Shown here piece after piece: positions 22,093-30,331 of a DNA stretch of 36,288 nt (the stretch's first letter is position 1; each line of letters starts with the position of its first letter). Both the position numbers and the translations under genes were made by a program. A model generated the notes under the pieces. That model worked only from the letters and a program-made list of their open reading frames with translations, had not been told where the DNA came from and did no database searches. The stretch is from Acidobacteriota bacterium (GTDB lineage Bacteria; Chlamydiota; Chlamydiia; Chlamydiales; Rhabdochlamydiaceae): NCBI GenBank assembly GCA_903970255.1, contig CAJCHM010000084.1, forward strand, positions 1 to 36,288, written 5' to 3'.

Positions 22093-23356
22093 TTCCAAGC
22101 CAGACAACCCCTACAGAGCATGCGGCAACTAAAGGGGCTATCCCTGATGTCAGCAAGATCACAAGCCCAACAGAGATCACTGCAACTGCACTCGATAGGC
22201 ATATCCAAAGTTTGTCAAAACGCCCCGGAGTGCTTTTTGCGAAGTCGTTAATTAAATCATAGCCATCCAACAGAAGCCATCCAATAGATGTTGCTAAACC
22301 GATTGCTGCTGCAATCATTAATGCAAATGGTCCTGTGAATATAAACGAGGCAATAAAAAGAGCTAAGCCGGTGCAAATCAGACCCATTGCAATCGATGAG
22401 AGGATCACATGTTTCAGACTAGATTTCTTGACAGCTTCAATGACACTTAAGCTTTCAGAGGAATCCTTTTTGCAAATTAAATCGAAGCAATCACTATCAG
22501 TGATCCGTTTGAGGTGGGCCTCTTTTCTGCCAAGCAATTGCTTTTCTTTTTCAGATACCATCGCTAACTTGTCTTCAGGGGTTAATTCACAGTACTTCGG
22601 ATCTATCTCAAGCTCTTTTAAGATCTGTGTTTTTTCTTGTTCAGTTACCGTGGCCAATGTCTTCAAATATTCCAAAGCCTTTATGGGGCGCAATTCTTCG
22701 CTCAAAGCAGGGTCGTTAAGAATTTTAAAGAGTTGGTCGCGGAATAACCGTTGTTCGTGCAGTCTAAATCCAGTACTGATCCCTGCAAACAGCGAGCCTA
22801 ATGTAAATAAGGATCCCCCGAGAGTTCCTAGTGCATTTCCCCAATGAGCAAGCGTGGTAGAATTTTTTATAACCTCTGCTATTGTTAGCGCGCGCGCAGG
22901 AACTAATACAACACCTCCAGCGGCAAAAGCGCCTCCTCGGGCAGCCTTCAAAGCGCCCAGGGCCTTGCCGGCAGTATCAGAAATTTTATGAGATGCCACA
23001 ACCTCTTGCAATCCATTTTTAACATTTAATCCACCGGAAATGACGCTAAAAGCAGATGTAAATCCAAGAGCTGCCAGTGCCTTAGGATGGGGGGTATTAT
23101 AAACTTTATTAGATGTAAAAGAAAGTTGTCTGATGTGACTTGCAAAATCACCAATGACCCCATTTCCGCTTAAAGTAAGAGAACTAAGTATTGGCTTACC
23201 ATTTGTTTTTAACGCTTCTACTGGAACTTTTTTTATCGTAGGCAAAGGAGGAGGGAGGGGAACAAAAAAAACATTTTCAGTTGTCATTGTTATATTTGGG
23301 GGAATGTAAAAGTTGTATTTTCCCTGAAAAAGATCATTATTATTTAATGATATCAT
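22028..23356 (-). CDS. Chlamydia-type membrane protein, unknown function
   Basis: 442 aa if the ATG at 23356 is used; MTTENVFFVPLPPP at 23287 is an alternative. Neither has a good ribosome binding site. The N-terminus has a proline block (PLPPPLPTIKKVP). Middle: a Gly/Ala-rich stretch with two weakly hydrophobic segments (about residues 100-205). A charged region (about 205-310) precedes closely spaced pairs of membrane helices (about 320-365 and 385-425), reminiscent of the bilobed hydrophobic domains of inclusion-membrane (Inc) proteins. Family not recognised. An Inc-like or effector role is possible but cannot be proved here. The base composition resembles its neighbours. Confidence 0.7.
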   Translation of the reverse strand: MISLNNNDLFQGKYNFYIPPNITMTTENVFFVPLPPPLPTIKKVPVEALKTNGKPILSSLTLSGNGVIGDFASHIRQLSFTSNKVYNTPHPKALAALGFTSAFSVISGGLNVKNGLQEVVASHKISDTAGKALGALKAARGGAFAAGGVVLVPARALTIAEVIKNSTTLAHWGNALGTLGGSLFTLGSLFAGISTGFRLHEQRLFRDQLFKILNDPALSEELRPIKALEYLKTLATVTEQEKTQILKELEIDPKYCELTPEDKLAMVSEKEKQLLGRKEAHLKRITDSDCFDLICKKDSSESLSVIEAVKKSSLKHVILSSIAMGLICTGLALFIASFIFTGPFALMIAAAIGLATSIGWLLLDGYDLINDFAKSTPGRFDKLWICLSSAVAVISVGLVILLTSGIAPLVAACSVGVVWLGINIACYYRLYHLKDAVKPAVV

Positions 23357-23462
23357 TGTAATTAACCATTATTGTATTTTCGCATCTACTTTAGTATTAT
23401 ATCACAGTAATGTAATTAAGAGAACACAATGAATTATTATTAATCGAGATACAATAAAACTA

Positions 23463-24980
23463 TTAATGATTTGCTGGTTTATTTTTCATAAAACGCCATG
23501 CAAATGCGATGCTCATTAAAGCGACGATTGCAGCTAAGAGATTAATTCCTAAAAAAGCATCGAGAAAGGAAGATTTAGCAGAAGCAAGAACATACTCAGC
23601 ATTGCTAGCAGAGAGTTTGTCGATATAATCGATGGCTTTTGTAGATTTAGAAAGCAGTCCCTCAAGCTGGATTGGCAAGAGCTGAGATGTGCTGGGATTT
23701 CTATCAAGGAAGTTTGCGAAGTGTCCATGGTAGATTGAGGAGTAAAGAGTACCGAAGATCGCAAGCCCAAATGATGAGCTAAACTGGCGAAGCGCAGTGC
23801 TCATCCCAGATGCGACCCCTCTTTTTTCAGGACCAACGTCGTTCATCATCGAAACATAGCTAGGAGTAAAAATCATTGAGATCCCAAACCCAAAAGTGAG
23901 CAGAGTGGGTAGCAGCAGCCAAATACTTTCATGGTATTGGAATAGCGAAAACCAACTTAAGGAAAAAACGATCAGACCAAATCCGCACATGACAGGCAAT
24001 CTTGGGCCGTGCTTATCGACCAGGTGTCCTCCAATGGGAGCTGCAAATAATACAGGAATATTCGCAAGGAAGGCATAGACGCCTGCTTTAGAAGGAGAAA
24101 AGCCTAAAATGTTTTGAAAGTAAATGGCCCAGAACACTGTGATCATCACGATAAACTGATTGCAGAAGATGGCAGATGCACTTGAGATGAAAGACTGTTT
24201 TCTGATCAACTCAAAATCTAAAATAGAAGCATGGGCTTTGTGTTTTCTTTTAAAAAGAGTGATCAGGGAGAAAATTCCTATAGACAGAAGGGCTAATGTC
24301 TCAAGAGATATCCAACCCCAGTCTTGAGCTTGCATGAGTGCAACAACAAGGGAGGCAATCCCAGCTGTCAAGATCAGAAAACCTCGATAATCAAACTGTT
24401 GCTTTTTCCCTTGCATGGGAGGGACAACACATAGTGCAAGTAGAATCCCAATGGCTGCAATCGGGAGATTGATCCAGAAGACATAGCGCCAGCTTAAGTA
24501 GGAGGTTAAGCTGCCTCCGATTAGCGGCCCTAAAGCAAGGAAGATGGAGCCAATAGAGACAAAAAGCCCCATCGCTTTACCTCGCTCAGAGGCGGGAAAA
24601 TGGGAAATAATGATCCCTTGAGTGGCAGGTAAAAGTAATGCACCCCCGACCCCTTGAAGAGCGCGGTTAAAGATCAGCCACGTTTCCGAATCGCTAAGTC
24701 CGCACATCGCAGAGGCTCCTGCAAAAATGAAGATTCCAAAGCAAAACGCTTTTTTTAACCCCCACATGTCCCCTAGTTTTCCCCCTGCCAAAACTAGGAC
24801 AGCAAGAACCAGAGTATAGGCATTAATGATCCATTGCAGCCCTAAGTCGGAGATGTGCAGTTCTCTTTGTAATGTCGGAAGAACAACGGGGAGGACAGTG
24901 ATATCGATGAAGATCATCGATATCGTCGTTGTCATAGCCGCTAGAATCCACCACTTTCGATTGTTTTCGTTGAGTTTCAT
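23463..24980 (-). CDS. MFS drug:H+ antiporter, DHA2 (EmrB/QacA) type
   Basis: 505 aa with about 14 membrane segments, which defines the DHA2 group. The motifs are IDITVLPVVLPTLQRELHIS in helix 1, AGGKLGDMWGLKKAF (motif A), and LQGVGGALLLPATQGII followed by LGPLIGGSLTSYLSWRYVFW (motif C region). Such pumps export drugs, bile-like compounds or metabolites at the expense of the proton gradient. The ATG overlaps the stop of the aspartate-semialdehyde dehydrogenase gene by 4 nt (ATGA), an unexpected pairing that may be historical. Confidence 0.88.
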   Translation of the reverse strand: MKLNENNRKWWILAAMTTTISMIFIDITVLPVVLPTLQRELHISDLGLQWIINAYTLVLAVLVLAGGKLGDMWGLKKAFCFGIFIFAGASAMCGLSDSETWLIFNRALQGVGGALLLPATQGIIISHFPASERGKAMGLFVSIGSIFLALGPLIGGSLTSYLSWRYVFWINLPIAAIGILLALCVVPPMQGKKQQFDYRGFLILTAGIASLVVALMQAQDWGWISLETLALLSIGIFSLITLFKRKHKAHASILDFELIRKQSFISSASAIFCNQFIVMITVFWAIYFQNILGFSPSKAGVYAFLANIPVLFAAPIGGHLVDKHGPRLPVMCGFGLIVFSLSWFSLFQYHESIWLLLPTLLTFGFGISMIFTPSYVSMMNDVGPEKRGVASGMSTALRQFSSSFGLAIFGTLYSSIYHGHFANFLDRNPSTSQLLPIQLEGLLSKSTKAIDYIDKLSASNAEYVLASAKSSFLDAFLGINLLAAIVALMSIAFAWRFMKNKPANH

Positions 24981-25981
24981 GAACCCCTTTTTAAAAAAAG
25001 TTCGGCAATTTGTACAGCATTTAAGGCAGCTCCCTTAAGCAGTTGATCACCGACAATCCACAGATCAAGAGTGTTGGGAAAAGAGGGATCTTTACGCACT
25101 CTTCCACAGAAAACTAAATCTTGGCCCGTTGCGTCACTGGGCATTGGAAAACGGTTTTTGCTCCTATCTTCCAAAACGGCAATCCCTGGCGCAGAACTTA
25201 GGATTTCATAAGCCATAGGAACAGTTACTTCTTTGCTAAAGGTGATATTGAGTGCTTCTGAATGGGTGCGTAGCACAGGAACGCGCACACATGTCGCATT
25301 TACCCAGATCTGATCATCTTGCAGGATCTTACGCGTCTCCTCCAACATTTTTACTTCCTCATCCACATACCCTTCCGCATTTAAAGTCGAATTATGAGTA
25401 AAAAGATTAAAAGCATAAGGGTGAGGCATCACAGAGGAGATATAAGGGCGATTTTCAAGATGAGCTAACGTTTCTTCTTTCAACTCCTGCATCGCTCGGA
25501 ATCCCGCTCCGCTTGCCGCTTGATAGGTGGCAGCGACAATGCGCAAAATTTTAAAATGGCGGTGTAGCGGAGCTGCCGCCATCAGCATGATCACAGTGCT
25601 GCAGTTAGGACAAGAGGCTAAAAAATGGTGCTTTTGCAGACAATGGCCATTAATTTCCGGAATCACCAAAGGAACATTTGGATCCATCCGAAAAGCAGAG
25701 CTGTTATCGACAACACAAACCCCTTTTTCCACTAATTGAGGAATCCACTCTTTGGAAATTTTGCTCCCAGCGCTGAAAATGGCAATTTCAATCCCGTCTA
25801 ATGCCTGCAAAGAAAGTGGGTGGATCGGAATTTTTTCCCCTCGAAATACAATTTCTTTGCCCACCGAAGCAGAAGAGGCAAAGCAATAAAGCTGATTGAT
25901 AGGAAAAGCTCTTTTCTCTAAGACCTTGAGAACCTCTTGTCCGACAGCGCCGGTCACACCGATAATAGCCAAATTAACCAT
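24977..25981 (-). CDS. asd: Aspartate-semialdehyde dehydrogenase
   Basis: 334 aa, the usual length. The NADP site is GVTGAVGQEVL (residues 8-18). The catalytic Cys 127 lies in CPNCSTV and the proton-relay His 240 in VLRTHSEAL; YQAASGAG is the conserved substrate loop. It reduces aspartyl phosphate to aspartate semialdehyde for lysine, meso-diaminopimelate, threonine and methionine. In chlamydiae the most likely need is diaminopimelate for residual peptidoglycan. First gene of a two-gene unit with the MFS pump; divergent from the channel gene. Confidence 0.95.
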   Translation of the reverse strand: MVNLAIIGVTGAVGQEVLKVLEKRAFPINQLYCFASSASVGKEIVFRGEKIPIHPLSLQALDGIEIAIFSAGSKISKEWIPQLVEKGVCVVDNSSAFRMDPNVPLVIPEINGHCLQKHHFLASCPNCSTVIMLMAAAPLHRHFKILRIVAATYQAASGAGFRAMQELKEETLAHLENRPYISSVMPHPYAFNLFTHNSTLNAEGYVDEEVKMLEETRKILQDDQIWVNATCVRVPVLRTHSEALNITFSKEVTVPMAYEILSSAPGIAVLEDRSKNRFPMPSDATGQDLVFCGRVRKDPSFPNTLDLWIVGDQLLKGAALNAVQIAELFLKRGS

Positions 25982-26043
25982 GACTGCATTTATATCTCAA
26001 ACAGCGGTGAAAATTCGACAAAAATCCACAATCCATTTAAAAG

Positions 26044-26796
26044 ATGAAAAAGAATTTAACGAATGAGCCAAAGATGATGGTTGGGATCAAAAATTATGTG
26101 AGTCGACTCAATTCTGGTTATTACAATTATCTGCTCATTTTTATCATCATCCTATTTGCCTTTCGACCCTACGATAAGGGGGTGGAATACCTTGCTTTCT
26201 GGAAGTCTTTTTTTACCGTGACCATTTTCACAGCGATCTTTAACTGCAAACACCATCGCAACGTAAAAATTTCCGTCATCGTTCTAGCAATCCCCACCTT
26301 GATTTTTAGTTGGCTCGAGCTTGTCTATATTTCAGAGATGTGCTTTGTCTTGAATGTACTATTTACGATCGGCTTTTTAGGGGTTTGCACAGCTTCGATT
26401 CTCTATGATGTTATTTTACATGCAAGGGTTACCATTGAGACTCTAAGAGGGGTTGTCTGCGCCTACTTTCTCATCGCATTTTTATTTGCCTATGTTTATT
26501 ACCTAGTCGAATTTCTCCTCCCAGGATCTTTTCATTTGATTGCGCGCGACACCTCCTTTGTCACCTATAGCCGCAATTTGTCGGAGATGATGTACTTTAG
26601 CTTTGTGACATTGCTCACCATTGGATTTGGCGATATCACTCCAAAAAACGATATCTCTCAAACAATGGTAATCATTGAAGGAATCATAGGACAGTTCTAT
26701 ATCGCTATTTTAGTTGCCCGTATTGTCTCGGTGTATTCTTTCTACTCAGATAAAAAACTCCTTGCAAAGGCTTTGAAGGGCGCGCGCAAAAAGTAA
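26044..26796 (+). CDS. Two-pore-helix potassium-channel-like protein
   Basis: 250 aa. About six hydrophobic segments (roughly residues 28-42, 55-66, 76-95, 100-120, 138-160 and 205-230) and, near the C-terminal end, the pore signature TLLTIGFGDITPKN (residues 189-202), which matches the TVGYGD-type potassium selectivity filter with Ile for Val and Phe for Tyr. FSFVT precedes it as pore helix. It has no visible cytosolic RCK domain, so gating is unclear. The start is uncertain by ten codons (an ATG also at 26074). It is divergent from asd and 53 nt ahead of gmhA. Confidence 0.82.
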   Translation: MKKNLTNEPKMMVGIKNYVSRLNSGYYNYLLIFIIILFAFRPYDKGVEYLAFWKSFFTVTIFTAIFNCKHHRNVKISVIVLAIPTLIFSWLELVYISEMCFVLNVLFTIGFLGVCTASILYDVILHARVTIETLRGVVCAYFLIAFLFAYVYYLVEFLLPGSFHLIARDTSFVTYSRNLSEMMYFSFVTLLTIGFGDITPKNDISQTMVIIEGIIGQFYIAILVARIVSVYSFYSDKKLLAKALKGARKK

Positions 26797-26849
26797 GAGA
26801 GAAAAATTTCCCCTTACCGCTATAGTGAACAGTTCAAAGGATGTGATTT

Positions 26850-27455
26850 ATGCGCCAAGAGATTGAAGCAGCTGTTGCCGATGCCATTAGAGCTGCAGAA
26901 TTTTTGCAAACACCGACAACTCTTGCATTCATAGAAACAGCAAGCAACTGGATCAGCAGCTGTTTTGAAATGGAAGGAAAGATTCTTATCGCCGGCAATG
27001 GGGGCAGCCTTTGCGATGCGATGCATTTTGCAGAGGAATTAACCGGTCAGTTCCGAGGCAGACGCAAAGCACTTCCCGCCATTGCACTTGCCGATCCAGC
27101 CCATTTGAGCTGTGTTGCCAATGACATGGGATTTGAGGAAGTCTTTGCGCGTGGGGTAGAGGCATTCGGAAGAGAGGGCGACCTATTGATCCTGCTCTCG
27201 ACCAGCGGCAATTCCCAAAATATTATCAGCGCAGCTCAAAGCGCTAAAGAGAAAGGATTGAGAACAATTGCCTTCCTTGGAAAAACAGGGGGAAAGCTCT
27301 ATGGCCAGTGCGACTTAGAATGGGTCGTATCAGGCTTTGAATTCTCTGACCGGATCCAAGAGGCGCACATGGCCGCTATCCACATTATCATTGAAATGGT
27401 TGAGAAAAGATTGTTTTCCAACTCATCTTATCCAAAATTTGTAGAAATTACTTAA
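26850..27455 (+). CDS. gmhA: Sedoheptulose-7-phosphate isomerase
   Basis: 201 aa, AAAGGATG before the ATG. SIS domain with AGNGGSLCDAMHFAEELTGQ, then FRGRRKALPAIAL, LSTSGNSQNI, and a C-terminal DRIQEAHMAAIHIIIE, all typical of GmhA including the catalytic Glu and His. It makes D-glycero-D-manno-heptose 7-phosphate for lipopolysaccharide inner core. Chlamydiaceae have heptose-less LPS, so this points to an environmental chlamydia. It is followed directly by a cluster of repeats. Confidence 0.92.
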   Translation: MRQEIEAAVADAIRAAEFLQTPTTLAFIETASNWISSCFEMEGKILIAGNGGSLCDAMHFAEELTGQFRGRRKALPAIALADPAHLSCVANDMGFEEVFARGVEAFGREGDLLILLSTSGNSQNIISAAQSAKEKGLRTIAFLGKTGGKLYGQCDLEWVVSGFEFSDRIQEAHMAAIHIIIEMVEKRLFSNSSYPKFVEIT

Positions 27456-27490
27456 GGGAATTCCATAAGTCCATTTGGGGCCAAATTTGC
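27456..27490. repeat. Left half of a split GGGAATTGCATAA-type hairpin element
   Basis: GGGAATTCCATAAGTCCATT followed by TGGGGCCAAA matches the first 30 bases of the 52-bp element at 31563 with about four differences. It starts one base after the gmhA stop codon. Its matching right arm is found about 250 bp away at 27737-27750, so the element seems to have been interrupted. The whole gap 27456-27767 contains repeats only. Confidence 0.6.
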
Positions 27491-27540
27491 TTTTTGAAAT
27501 CAGCATCAAAACGATCAAATTTTGCCCGCAAAGCAACACA

Positions 27541-27578
27541 GTGGGTAAGGGACTGGGGGAACCCAGCCCCTTACCCAC
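27541..27578. repeat. 38-bp hairpin
   Basis: GTGGGTAAGGGACTGGG pairs with CCCAGCCCCTTACCCAC with one mismatch and a GGAA loop. It ends where the TATACTGG element begins. It may be a terminator-like stem (no T-run) or another short repeat. Confidence 0.6.
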
Positions 27579-27738
27579 TATACTGGTGCTACTTCAAACG
27601 TACCTGTAATTTCTGTTTTAACGGCCCCCTTTTCCCAAACAGGGCCTTATTACTTCGAATAATGTCCCTGTTTGGGGAAAGGAAAAATGGTCGCGTTAAA
27701 ACAGAAATTACAGGTGCGTTTGAAGTAGCGCCGGTATA
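27579..27738. repeat. 160-bp long-hairpin element, TATACCGG family
   Basis: The terminal arms of about 42 bp differ at only three positions (TACTGGTGCTACTTCAAACG at left; the right end is the inverse of TACCGGCGCTACTTCAAACG). The inner arms TTTTCCCAAACAGGG and CCCTGTTTGGGGAAA continue the stem, leaving a loop around TTACTTCGAATAATG. The TA outside each end fits a TA target duplication as in IS630/mariner-type MITEs. No open frame of its own. Confidence 0.88.
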
Positions 27739-27750
27739 TGCAATTCCCTC
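27737..27750. repeat. Right arm of the split GGGAATTGCATAA-type element
   Basis: TATGCAATTCCCTC matches the right arm of the 31563 element exactly over 14 bases. It lies against the right end of the TATACCGG element, sharing TA, and is separated from its partner arm at 27456, which suggests insertion into an older repeat. Confidence 0.6.
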
Positions 27751-27767
27751 TAGAACCAAAGCCGAGA

Positions 27768-28904
27768 TTAGTTGTTGTAATCAATTATTTGAATTTGTTC
27801 TTTCTCTGATTCAAGCACATGCATGATAATGCGATTGCTTAATAATTTAAGGTCGCACATCTGGTTATCAAATTTTTGGAGGCATTCTGCAGTGGCAATA
27901 TTCCACACTCTGGTTTCTGTGCCCAAGAGAATAGTAGAGACGAGGAAATTTCCGGCTACTTGAATCCGATTTACCGGATTTTTATGCCCTACAAGAGTTA
28001 TGCTCTTTAATGGAAAGCACTCTGCGCTTACAGGCTTTATTGCATTTTTAAAATTTGCAATATTCCAGACTTCAATTTTACAAGAACCCTTAAAAAGGCG
28101 ATCTCCGTTTATCTTAGCAAAAGTATGCACCACTGCACTTGCGGGTTTGAGGCGAACTCCTGATTTAACATTGATCAGTGTGAACATTTCTCTTTCAAAA
28201 CTGCAAAGAACATTTCCATTTATTTTAAAAAAGCGATTTGCTTTATAAAGTGTCTTGAAGGAAAATTTTTTTATGCGCTTTGGGTTCTCTATATTTTCAA
28301 TATTCCAAATTTCAACTTTGTATTTGTTGTTAAAAACATTGCCTGCAACATAGGCCAGAAATAGATTGTTTCCTTCAATCTTCATAAATTCAATGCGATT
28401 ATTTTTTATTGCAATTTTATTAACAGGATCTTTGTTTTTTGAGTAATCAAATGCCACAATGTTTTCATCGGTTGAAGCAAAGAAACTATTTTTGCATGAT
28501 CTAATATGAATAAAAAAACTGAGGTTTTCTAATGACTCTGTAAAGCAAGTTTTAATGAGCTCACATTTATTGACATCAAAAACTTCAATAATATTTTCAT
28601 GGTTTACGAGTAAATAGTTTTCATAAATGTCAATTGTTCTGTACTTCTTTCCGTTCTGATTTTTAACTATTTGGATTTCTTTAGGAGCTTTAGACTCTAA
28701 ACTAAAGCATTTGATTTTTTTTTCAAAATTATTGCTGATTAATTGTACGACAAGAATTCCGTAAGTGGATTTGATTCTTGTAATTATATCATCGCCAAAA
28801 CGAATGCATTTGGTTGTAAATTTTGTTTTTGAAGCTTTTTCTAGTAATAAAGCGGGATCGTTTGCGTTCCCTATGCTTCCACACTCGGCTGTAGATTTGA
28901 TCAT
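27768..28904 (-). CDS. WD40-like beta-propeller protein
   Basis: 378 aa from the ATG at 28904; a longer frame starts at 28937, but its first five codons lie inside a repeat. The sequence is AT- and Lys/Asn-rich compared with neighbouring genes. Repeated four-stranded units end in W-N-I: YKVEIWNIENIENPKR, CKIEVWNIANFKNAIKP and TRVWNIATAECLQKF, with GHKNPVNRIQVAGN before the last. A degenerate WD40 propeller is the best description; such domains bind other proteins. No signal peptide. Unlike composition and repeats on both sides suggest acquired DNA, perhaps from a eukaryotic host or a relative. It could be a host-interacting protein or a protein left after loss of a longer N-terminal part. Confidence 0.65.
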   Translation of the reverse strand: MIKSTAECGSIGNANDPALLLEKASKTKFTTKCIRFGDDIITRIKSTYGILVVQLISNNFEKKIKCFSLESKAPKEIQIVKNQNGKKYRTIDIYENYLLVNHENIIEVFDVNKCELIKTCFTESLENLSFFIHIRSCKNSFFASTDENIVAFDYSKNKDPVNKIAIKNNRIEFMKIEGNNLFLAYVAGNVFNNKYKVEIWNIENIENPKRIKKFSFKTLYKANRFFKINGNVLCSFEREMFTLINVKSGVRLKPASAVVHTFAKINGDRLFKGSCKIEVWNIANFKNAIKPVSAECFPLKSITLVGHKNPVNRIQVAGNFLVSTILLGTETRVWNIATAECLQKFDNQMCDLKLLSNRIIMHVLESEKEQIQIIDYNN

Positions 28905-28922
28905 TTTGCTCAGTCCCAAATA

Positions 28923-29082
28923 CTGGACTTTAGCCATTGGAGCGGAGCGCTTTTTCTACATAGCATCCCCCAGGCAGGGGGAATTTTGTAATGGTGGCAT
29001 ATTCAAGCCTACCATTAGAAAATTCCCGCTGCCTGCGGGCGCTATCTAGAAAAATCGCTCCACTCCAATGGCTAAAGTCCAG
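28923..29082. repeat. 160-bp long-hairpin element, CTGGACTTTAG family, with AAATA direct repeats
   Basis: The ends are CTGGACTTTAGCCATTGGAG and its inverse. The inner part (CCCAGGCAGGGGGAATTTTG to CTTGAA-like loop to AAAATTCCCGCTGCCTG) also pairs with itself, so almost the entire element folds on itself. AAATA occurs immediately outside both ends (28918-28922 and 29083-29087), as expected for a 5-bp target duplication. It sits 18 bp upstream of the preferred start of the WD40-like gene. Confidence 0.85.
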
Positions 29083-29171
29083 AAATATTGAATTTTTTAT
29101 CCTATGCCAAATAATGCTATAAAAGCAATTTTTAATGAACGGGAATCAGAACAATGTTATACTGACCCAGT

Positions 29172-29239
29172 CTGGACTTTAGCCGTTGGAGCGGGGCGCT
29201 TTTTCTAGATAGCGCCCCGCTCCAACGGCTAAAGTCCAG
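29172..29239. repeat. 68-bp short form of the CTGGACTTTAG element
   Basis: Only the two ends remain: CTGGACTTTAGCCGTTGGAG and its inverse, joined by GCGCTTTTTCTAGATAGCGC. The arms pair along almost their entire length. Flanks are CCAGT and CCAGC, a four-of-five match for a target duplication. It lies 30 bp upstream of lpxK and may affect its leader. The gap 28938-29269 otherwise holds about 85 bp of AT-rich DNA. Confidence 0.85.
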
Positions 29240-29269
29240 CCAGCGATAGGTTGAAGTAGAACTGCATAT

Positions 29270-30331
29270 ATGGGTATATTTCACACGATTCTAATGATCA
29301 TCGAGGGGAAGAAAAAATCCCCTGTCGCATCGCTGTGTCTGCAGCTTTTGAGCATTCCATACCGCCTTATTGTCGCATTAAGAAATTTCGGCTATGATCG
29401 GGGAATTCTTCCCTCGCAAAAGCTTGAAGGTATTGTTGTCAGCATTGGCAATGTTGTCGCAGGGGGGACGGGGAAGACGCCTCTTACCCAGCTATTGGCC
29501 ACGTGCCTACAAGATCAAATGAATGTAGGGATCTTAACCCGCGGATACCGGTCGCAAATTGAAAAGCGGAAAGAAATCCAGCAAATATCGACTGGCACAG
29601 GTCCGCTTTGTTCTGCAGCAGAATGTGGAGATGAACCCTTTCTGCTTGCACAAAAGACAAAGGCTAGTATCTGGGTGGGTGCAGATCGTGTCGTTAGTGG
29701 CAAGGAGGCGATCGAGCAGGGGATCCAATGTCTTCTTTTAGATGATGGGATGCAGCATCGAAGATTAAAGCGCGATTTTGAAATTGTGATCATCGATGGG
29801 AGAGATCCTTTTTCTAACGGGAGATTTTTGCCATGCGGGATGCTTCGAGATTCTCCAAAGAGATTGAAAAATGCCACTTTGATTGTTGCAACCCATCTCA
29901 AAGATAGCGCCCATTTTACCCAACTTCAAACATGCATTTCCTCCTATAGCCGCGCTCCTCTGGTTGGCTCTCAAATTGCGGTTTTGGAAAAGGAAAATTT
30001 CAAACCAGGCAAAGTCGGAGTTTTTTGCGGCATCGGGAAGCCTGCTTATTTTTTACAGACCGTGCGTGACTTAAAATCGGAAATTATCGACACTCTCATT
30101 CTTGACGATCATGGATCATTGCGGCAGGATCAGCTGGAAGCTTTTGCTAAAAATTGCCTTGAAAAGGGGGCAAGAGCCATTTTATGTACGGAAAAAGATT
30201 ACGTAAAATTGCCACAGCAGCAAATAGAAAAACTCCCTTTGGAGATCTTCCCTGTCGCCATTGAAATGAAGATCATCTTCGGCAAGGAAGATTGGGATCG
30301 CCTCATCGAAAAAATAAAGGTTGAAAAATGA
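29270..30331 (+). CDS. lpxK: Tetraacyldisaccharide 4'-kinase
   Basis: 353 aa. P-loop VAGGTGKTPLT (residues 63-73), LTRGYRS, the CGDEPFL motif and LLDDGMQHRRLKRDFEIVI (about 156-174), and TEKDYVKLP near the C-terminus, all hallmarks of LpxK. A hydrophobic N-terminal segment anchors it to the inner membrane. It phosphorylates the lipid A precursor at the 4' position. It overlaps the next gene by 4 nt (ATGA). Confidence 0.93.
   Translation: MGIFHTILMIIEGKKKSPVASLCLQLLSIPYRLIVALRNFGYDRGILPSQKLEGIVVSIGNVVAGGTGKTPLTQLLATCLQDQMNVGILTRGYRSQIEKRKEIQQISTGTGPLCSAAECGDEPFLLAQKTKASIWVGADRVVSGKEAIEQGIQCLLLDDGMQHRRLKRDFEIVIIDGRDPFSNGRFLPCGMLRDSPKRLKNATLIVATHLKDSAHFTQLQTCISSYSRAPLVGSQIAVLEKENFKPGKVGVFCGIGKPAYFLQTVRDLKSEIIDTLILDDHGSLRQDQLEAFAKNCLEKGARAILCTEKDYVKLPQQQIEKLPLEIFPVAIEMKIIFGKEDWDRLIEKIKVEK

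Noticed and set aside
27456-27767. Repeat cluster considered as a CRISPR array
   Set aside because: The repeats are different families, inverted and nested; there are no regular spacers and no cas genes.
27494-27826. 110-aa plus-strand frame after gmhA
   Set aside because: Nearly all of it lies inside hairpin repeats and then runs antisense into the WD40-like gene.
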